Source: Psilocybe azurescens (Eukaryota; Basidiomycota; Agaricomycetes; Agaricales; Agrocybaceae). From it: a stretch of 64,000 nt of DNA. Below, in pieces: positions 58,574-64,000 of this stretch. How positions within the stretch are numbered: the first letter of the stretch is position 1; every line of letters begins with the position of its first letter. A model generated the notes under the pieces. That model saw only the letters and a program-made list of their open reading frames with translations. It did no database searches and was not told the origin of the DNA. The position numbers were made by a program, and so were the translations under genes. The stretch covers positions 1-64,000 of the forward strand of contig JAJIRX010000292.1 of the NCBI GenBank assembly GCA_023853785.1. Reading direction: 5' to 3'.

Positions 58574-59609
58574 ATGGATTTGACGGCGGCAGCTGCCTAT
58601 GAGCTTGTGCAAGATGCACTGCTCTCGCCCCAGCATCGGATTAAAGCTATGATAGCCTCGCTTCCCACTTTAGAGAAGGATTCGGATGGCCTAGACTTGG
58701 AGGAGCCGTGTCCCATATGTTTAATGTCTTTCTCTGCTGTATTCGAGGAGCACGAAAAAGAAAGCGCGAAAGGATCTGTTGGGCAAGATAAAGATGAAGA
58801 GGGACTAGAAGTCGGAGGAGTTACTAAACTAGAGGGATGTGGTCATATCTTCTGTCGCAGAGAGTGAGTTCTATTACTATCAACTTTTCAGTGGTTTTCT
58901 GCGGTTGGTCTTATGTTCTTTCTAATTTACAGTCTGACAGAGTGGATAAGAAGTCAGGTGAGCATCCCTACCTTTGCTTGTCCTGGGCCGCCTTTAACGC
59001 TGCTCTTCTCCTAGCACGGGAGCTGTCCTACGTGTAGACATACCTTTCTCGATATTCGCCCTCCATCTGAATCAGACGACGAGTCATCAGACGGAGGCGA
59101 ATATATCCCCAACCCTGATGATTTCGAAGACGATGAAGAAGACACATCATTGGATGTGGACGGCTTCACCGACACCGACGCTGAGGATTTCCCCGTTCAA
59201 CAGATGGACCTGGACTTTGATGAGATGTGGGAGGATGAATACGTAGCCATTGGTTTAGCTGAGGATGTAGACGGTGATGGCATGACAGATGAAGAGATGG
59301 AGGATGTGGTAGAAGACGACGAAGAGGATAGAGGATCAGAGTGGGGTCTCACCGACGGCGAGTCCGAGTCAATGTCCTCTGAAGGTGAGGTCACTATGGA
59401 TGGCGCCGACACGGAGGGGAACAATGTCGGTACGTGGGCTCGCCGTCGTTCTGCAGTGCGGGTGGTTCAATTAATGGTTATTGCCCTGTTACTGCTCAGC
59501 GCTGGAAACGGAGGTTAGCGTTTCCGTGCATGGGGATGACGAAGACCTCGACAATGAGCAAGGAGGAGGTCATATTGCCGCGGCGACGGATTCACAAGAG
59601 CCAAAGTAG
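58574..59609 (+). CDS. RING-finger protein with long acidic tail, probable E3 ubiquitin ligase
   Basis: Start MDLTAAAAYELVQDALL. C3HC4 RING: CPICLMSF, a roughly 40-residue charged insertion, GCGHIFCRRDLTEWIRSQ, CPTCRHTF. The tail is very acidic (SESDDESSDGGEY, DDFEDDEEDTSLD, EDVVEDDEEDRGSEWG). A further intron at about 59430-59498 (GTACGT..CTCAG) gives the end ALETEVSVSVHGDD.. ATDSQEPK; reading through it instead ends ..SAGNGG. Three introns. Its truncated inverted copy lies at 2681-3728. Convergent with the AlaX-like gene. Confidence 0.82.
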
Positions 59610-59816
59610 ATTTTCATGGATCCTTTCATCTGTGGAGAAATCGCGACTTTTGGATAACACTCTCGAAACTCATCTCCCGCGGAAAACCTTTCATATAGCC
59701 CGTCTTTATTGTCTCTTCACTGTACTCCTTTACCATCTTTTTTTCTTCATGCACAACGATGTAACATTTGTATAATTCACTATTTTTATGCATCCTAGTT
59801 TCAAATCCAGGCGGCC

Positions 59817-61543
59817 TCAAATGTTGTCAAGAACATCCTGTACCACGACATCCTCCTTACCCGCTTTCCAGACCCCAGTAAACTTACCACTCCATCGAGG
59901 ACCTTTACCCCCACCTTTAACGCCCAACTTCGCTTTCAATTCATCGCCTGCCGCCTTGACATTCGAGTCGTTGGAGCCAAGCACTAGAACAGTGGAAATG
60001 GAAGCAGCTGTCTGTGTAGATGGCGACGAACTAAGAGCAATCAAATATGAACGGGAGGCTTCGGCAGCAGGTATAGCAGCGCTTAGTGCGAATGCAATCG
60101 ATGAAAGGAACCCAAGGGCATTGCTGGTATCGTCAACACGATGAAGGTGGAATTTGAATAGTGGCTGGTCTTCGCTGCTATTGATTTTGGCTGCGAGGTC
60201 TCGAGCGATATGTTCTGCTAATTCTTGCTCGGCGTCCGAGACCCGCTTTTCAGCCTTTTTGCGTTCATCAACGACTTGGCTCACCCGTTCGGGTACAAGA
60301 GGCGGACCACAACTCATGATCGACGCTGTGGATGCGAGCAACGCGTGGGTCGACGTTAATTGTGCAATAAGGCGAGGGCCACAAAGGAAGTATAGACGCG
60401 CAGTGGTCGTAGACGACCGTGCAAGAGCTTCTGTGTGGGGAACAAGGAAAAGCTGTAGGTTGTGGATGGTAGGTAGATGTGTTCCACAGCATCTGAGGAG
60501 GGATGAGATTATTCAAATACGGTTGAATATTCGGTACATGACTTACGGGTTACGATCAACTCCATCAATGACCACAACGCGCTTGACGCCGCCTGTGTAA
60601 TCTTCAGGAAGACCTTTCCCTACTGACCGTCCACTTTCCAGCTTCTGAACGGGCCTAGCTTGCTCTTGAGGGGAATCAAGTTCCTCGACTTCGACGTGAA
60701 CTTTACGACCCTCGAAGACAAGTCGGTTGGCTTCGGCTTGGATAGATGATATTTCTTCTTGAGTCATCCCTCGTGGAACTTCGACATAGCATGGGTTAGG
60801 ATAACCGGTCAAAGACCATGAAAGCGTTGGTAGATCCAGGCGAGTTTCAAGTAAAGCAGAGAGTAGATGTTGGGATGTGTGCATAGACATCTACAAGAAA
60901 GATCAATCATTAGCCGGTCAACATGAGCACTTAGTATTCGACTCGGCCAGAAGAGCGTACATGGTCGTATCGTCTTTCATATCCCTTCTCACCAAGGGAG
61001 ACTGTTACTTTTGCGCCAGGTTGGAATGCGAGTAATGCAGTATCGGCATCGATTCCATTGGGCACCTTGACGTAGTGAACTGCGTGTCCACCGTGTCGTT
61101 TCGCCTGGACGACTTCCCAGGCACTACCGTCAGCAGTTGTTTCAATTAGGCCTGTATCCGTGGGTTGGCCTCCACCCTCGGGAAAGATGACGGTGTCATG
61201 CAAAAGAACATGAAGAAGCGGCTCATTTGGGAGCTCAGGCGCAAGCACGGCCTTTTTAGCCTTTTTTTCCTGCAGTAGGCTGAGGAGGGGGAGGCCGGGA
61301 GACGTATGCAGTGACAACAGATGTCTCTATAGCGCGCAAAAGAGGATCACCTGTTCATTAGAAAGGTTCAATTAGTGGGTGCTAGAATAGAAGGACGAAG
61401 TGGAATTTTTCAATACGCTGGCACGCCAAAAGACCCACTGGGGTGGATATCTGAGGGTCAGTTGGTAACGATAGGGTTGGGGAAATTATACGAAAGTAAT
61501 CAGGAGGAGTAGTAGGTGCAATCAGGAAAGCAGTCGCGGTCAT
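59817..61543 (-). CDS. Alanyl-tRNA editing (AlaX-like, second additional domain) protein
   Basis: Free-standing editing hydrolase that clears Ser or Gly mischarged on tRNA-Ala. Start MTATAFLIAPTTPPDYFRI at 61543. N-domain: VLLHDTVIFPEGGGQPTDTG and AVHYVKVP. Zinc site: HTSQH (HxxxH) in MSMHTSQHLLSALL and CCGTH (CxxxH). Further blocks KRVVVIDGVDRNP and a C-terminal Gly/Lys-rich region with GGGKGPRWSGKFTGVWKAGK resembling the AlaRS C-Ala domain. A T7 run at 61262-61268 has one base too many, separating the first two exons from the rest. About 500 residues. Confidence 0.88.
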
Positions 61544-62164
61544 ATTCTATTAGCTTATATGGAAAGTCAGTGGTTGAATGGCAAGTTTGTGGATGAGGTG
61601 TATAGATAATCGTGTATTCAGAAATAGAGTCGCTGACTCAAAAGATTTCGGAGATGTCAATGATTAATGTGTGACCATCATGGCGTCCGGCAGAGACGCT
61701 AGTTTTGGAAAGTGCTTCAGTCAAGTTTGTCTACTATCATCCCGCTTTCCAAGTTGATTCCATTGCATTTATTCCCGCCCAACGACTTTATTGGTATTGG
61801 TTGAATATATTATAATATCAAATTGCCATTGTGAATCTACGGCCTCTTACGCACAATACTCGTGATTCCTGCACCATTATGATATGGATATGATATGCAA
61901 TCCTTCAATTCAAGAACAGGCCCTTCTCAGTGTTTGAAGTCAACCTCTGGCTCCTGATGCCTTGTCCTCCCTGTGGACTTATCGATCCCTTGTCATATTG
62001 TTACAATGGTTACGTCCCTACACTGTCGTTCATTGCTGGTGCCATTGATGTTAGAATCACCCATTGGTGAGCTTAAAGATAACATCCACGAAATGGCAAC
62101 AGCGTAGTCCTGAAAAAAACACAAGTGGTCGCAAAGGAAATCGCCAACAAGAGATCATGCCGTA
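61544..62164. other. Upstream region of the AlaX-like gene
   Basis: About 620 bases without a supported gene. Confidence 0.4.
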
Positions 62165-64000
62165 TCAAGCGGGATGATTCAAGGACTGGTTTCGGCGGTC
62201 TGCTCTGTCATGGTTAGGTGAATGAGTAGTAGTGAGACCAATAGACACGTCAAGATCATAATGCATATTGCATATGAGGAGGAATATTAGTAACTTTACG
62301 ATTATATCTTCATAATCGTCATACCCAGGAATCCACTTCGTTCCATAGGGCATCACGCATCCTCTAGATTGTTCAATCAATATGCCCCAGTCTTTGACAA
62401 GCTCTAACTCCTCATTATAAAGATACCAGTGTTGCCAATTGCTGAGGATAGTCGCGGATAGAGTAGCATATTCTCCCGGAAAGAAAAAGGGTGCACCACC
62501 GCCTTGCACCATCAATCTTCTTAAAATCGGGTAAAGTCACTTGTGAAGGTATTGCTCGTTCTTCCATCCTTTTGCTGACATTCATGGCCACAATAGGGAA
62601 CGACGAGACATCGCCCACACCGCTGGAATTCCTTGTCCGCACTTTGTAGGGAGTTGAGGCAGCATTGGGCAGAGCATCACGGATTCGTGTGAAAGGCACA
62701 CATTATACCATTACCGCCTCCCGCGTCGCTCTGCAGAATATAGGTGTCGTGAAAAATGATGAATCGACTTGATAAATTAATGGGTGAACCAGTATAAAGG
62801 ATTGGGGAGGCATGTGCGTTTGAATAATTCGTATCCGATCCGTGCCAAGGAATCCACAGTTTGGAAATGATGTCCAAGGTAAGATTTTAGTTCTATAAAA
62901 ACGCAAAGCAGTATAGAGCGGATTTGCATAGCCTTCGTTTCGCAGTCGCGGAAGAGTGACCCTCTGCAATCATATGTTACAGAGACATTGAAAGCTTCGA
63001 GGCAAGCCATACTATCTATAATATGCCAAGAAAACCTGCTCCAGGTCTGCACGGAAGGTGAGAAATGTTCAGCATTGTGCGGTTGGTCAATCTTCTCGCG
63101 GCATGAAGAATGGTAGTGTCGAGAAATTTGTATTTTATGAGGCCGGATATAACAAACGACAGGCAGATACGCAGGCCGTTAGCCACTACGAGGTCTTGTA
63201 TGAATCGGTACCATTGCTGCATGCTTTCCGCGAAGTTGTCTAGACCAAGCAGCATCAGGTCCGTCGAGCGAAAGGGCCAATAAGTTGCAGCACCTTTAGC
63301 ACCAGATCTGTTGCTACCCAAGAGAGACATACCTAAGGCGTAGAATACATCTACGAAAACTGCACAGGTAGCTTTGGTGAACGCTCTTGGCGTGCCAGAC
63401 GCGTCGTTTTCATCCATGTCCATAGATGTTCATCCTAGGCATGTACTCTGTTGCCGTCCGCCCGCCGACTATGTGATAGGTTAATAGAGTCTTCGGTGGA
63501 TTATCGCGGTCCAATTGGCATCGACAGTGATAATCGGGCGACCAGCCCCTCCATCTGCTTGTCGGTACGTTTCACCAGCAAGAATATCATCCCAAAGTTC
63601 TGACTCGGATTTGAGGAAAGATTTGGTGATGACACTTGGAGCTTGCAAATGCATCAAATTTGAACAAGCAAGTTGAAACGGCGCTTCAAGTGGAATGGCG
63701 AAAGGCGCGTACCTTTAGCCTCCTCAAACCTTTTAAGACCCTCCTGTTATTACTGAACACCCGTTTGGTATCTCATCAGTCCAATTGGCCATGGTCTTAT
63801 AATGATAATAGTGTAGCAGAGTTGTGAGAGTACTTACTGAGCGGTCAGAGTTAGCAGAGAGTTGGTGTCTGTTTGGCGGCGCCAGCGAAATCAAATCCGT
63901 CCAGTTGGCTCTTGCTTCCTTCGACCCATCGTACAACATTGGTCCATGTCTGAACTCGCACCTTCCCCTCCATCCAAGGACGTTCCATTCGTGTCCACCA
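62165..64000 (-). pseudogene. Unrecognised, broken coding relics at the window edge
   Basis: Protein-like stretches lie on the minus strand in changing frames: GRPIITVDANWTAIIHR, TYHIVGGRTATEYMPRMNIY, STDLMLLGLDNFAESMQQWY, RNEGYANPLYTALRFYR, LWIPWHGSDTNYSNAHASPI, FIIFHDTYILQSDAGGGNG and YATLSATILSNWQHWYLYNE. They may be one gene of a fungal hypothetical family split by stops, frame changes and introns. I could not build a single model or name a domain. The 5' part runs past the window end. Confidence 0.4.

Noticed and set aside
1..64000. CRISPR arrays, rRNA genes, tRNA genes, prophage or viral genes
   Set aside because: No regular spacer arrays, no rRNA-like or cloverleaf sequences and no viral protein motifs were seen on reading both strands.

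Overview
The window is nuclear DNA of a filamentous basidiomycete, most likely an Agaricomycete. The protein set is fungal: Sla1, Sec7, a chitin synthase, Gis2, Nem1, Spo12 and Dal5-type MFS carriers. Almost every gene is cut by many 48-60 bp introns with GT..AG ends and a few GC..AG ends. Genes are dense and on both strands, with divergent and convergent pairs. No prokaryotic, organellar or viral sequence was recognised.

Layout. 1-1.75 kb is AT-rich and apparently non-coding. 1.75-2.53 kb holds a small lineage-restricted Gln-rich gene. 2.68-3.83 kb is a decayed, inverted copy of the RING-finger/alanyl-tRNA-editing locus at 57.5-61 kb. 4.36-38 kb is a conserved block: SEC7 Arf-GEF, SLA1 endocytic scaffold, SUP35/eRF3, RTP1/TANGO6, TRAPPC2L/Tca17, deoxyhypusine synthase, an Aro8-type aminotransferase, GIS2 zinc-knuckle protein, COQ10, three tandem GST-like genes and a chitin synthase. 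38.3-39.2 kb is a RING E3 gene. 39.2-43.9 kb is a decay island: coding relics, a complete miniature LTR element (TRIM) with a 5-bp target duplication, a Tc1/mariner-type MITE inside an intron, and a dead CE15 glucuronoyl esterase. 43.9-54.2 kb holds a Spo12-like gene, RHEB, a GH2 beta-mannosidase, an MFS transporter and NEM1; 54.3-56.3 kb is a second, paralogous MFS gene. 58.6-61.5 kb is the intact RING and AlaX-like pair. The right end carries unrecognised, broken coding relics.

Themes. Membrane traffic and lipid signalling recur (Sec7, Tca17, Sla1, Nem1, Rheb), as does translation (eRF3, the eIF5A-modifying deoxyhypusine synthase, Gis2, tRNA editing). I see no biosynthetic cluster and no convincing new multi-gene system. 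The strongest unexpected signals are the TRIM, the internally deleted inverted duplication that brackets about 54 kb, and a repeated pattern of single-base indels, mostly in homopolymer runs, that break otherwise conserved genes. That pattern looks like residual assembly error more than biology. Gene models below note where such a break lies. Exon limits come from reading splice sites by eye. For SEC7, TCA17, deoxyhypusine synthase, COQ10, SPO12-like and RHEB the exon lengths sum to a multiple of three.
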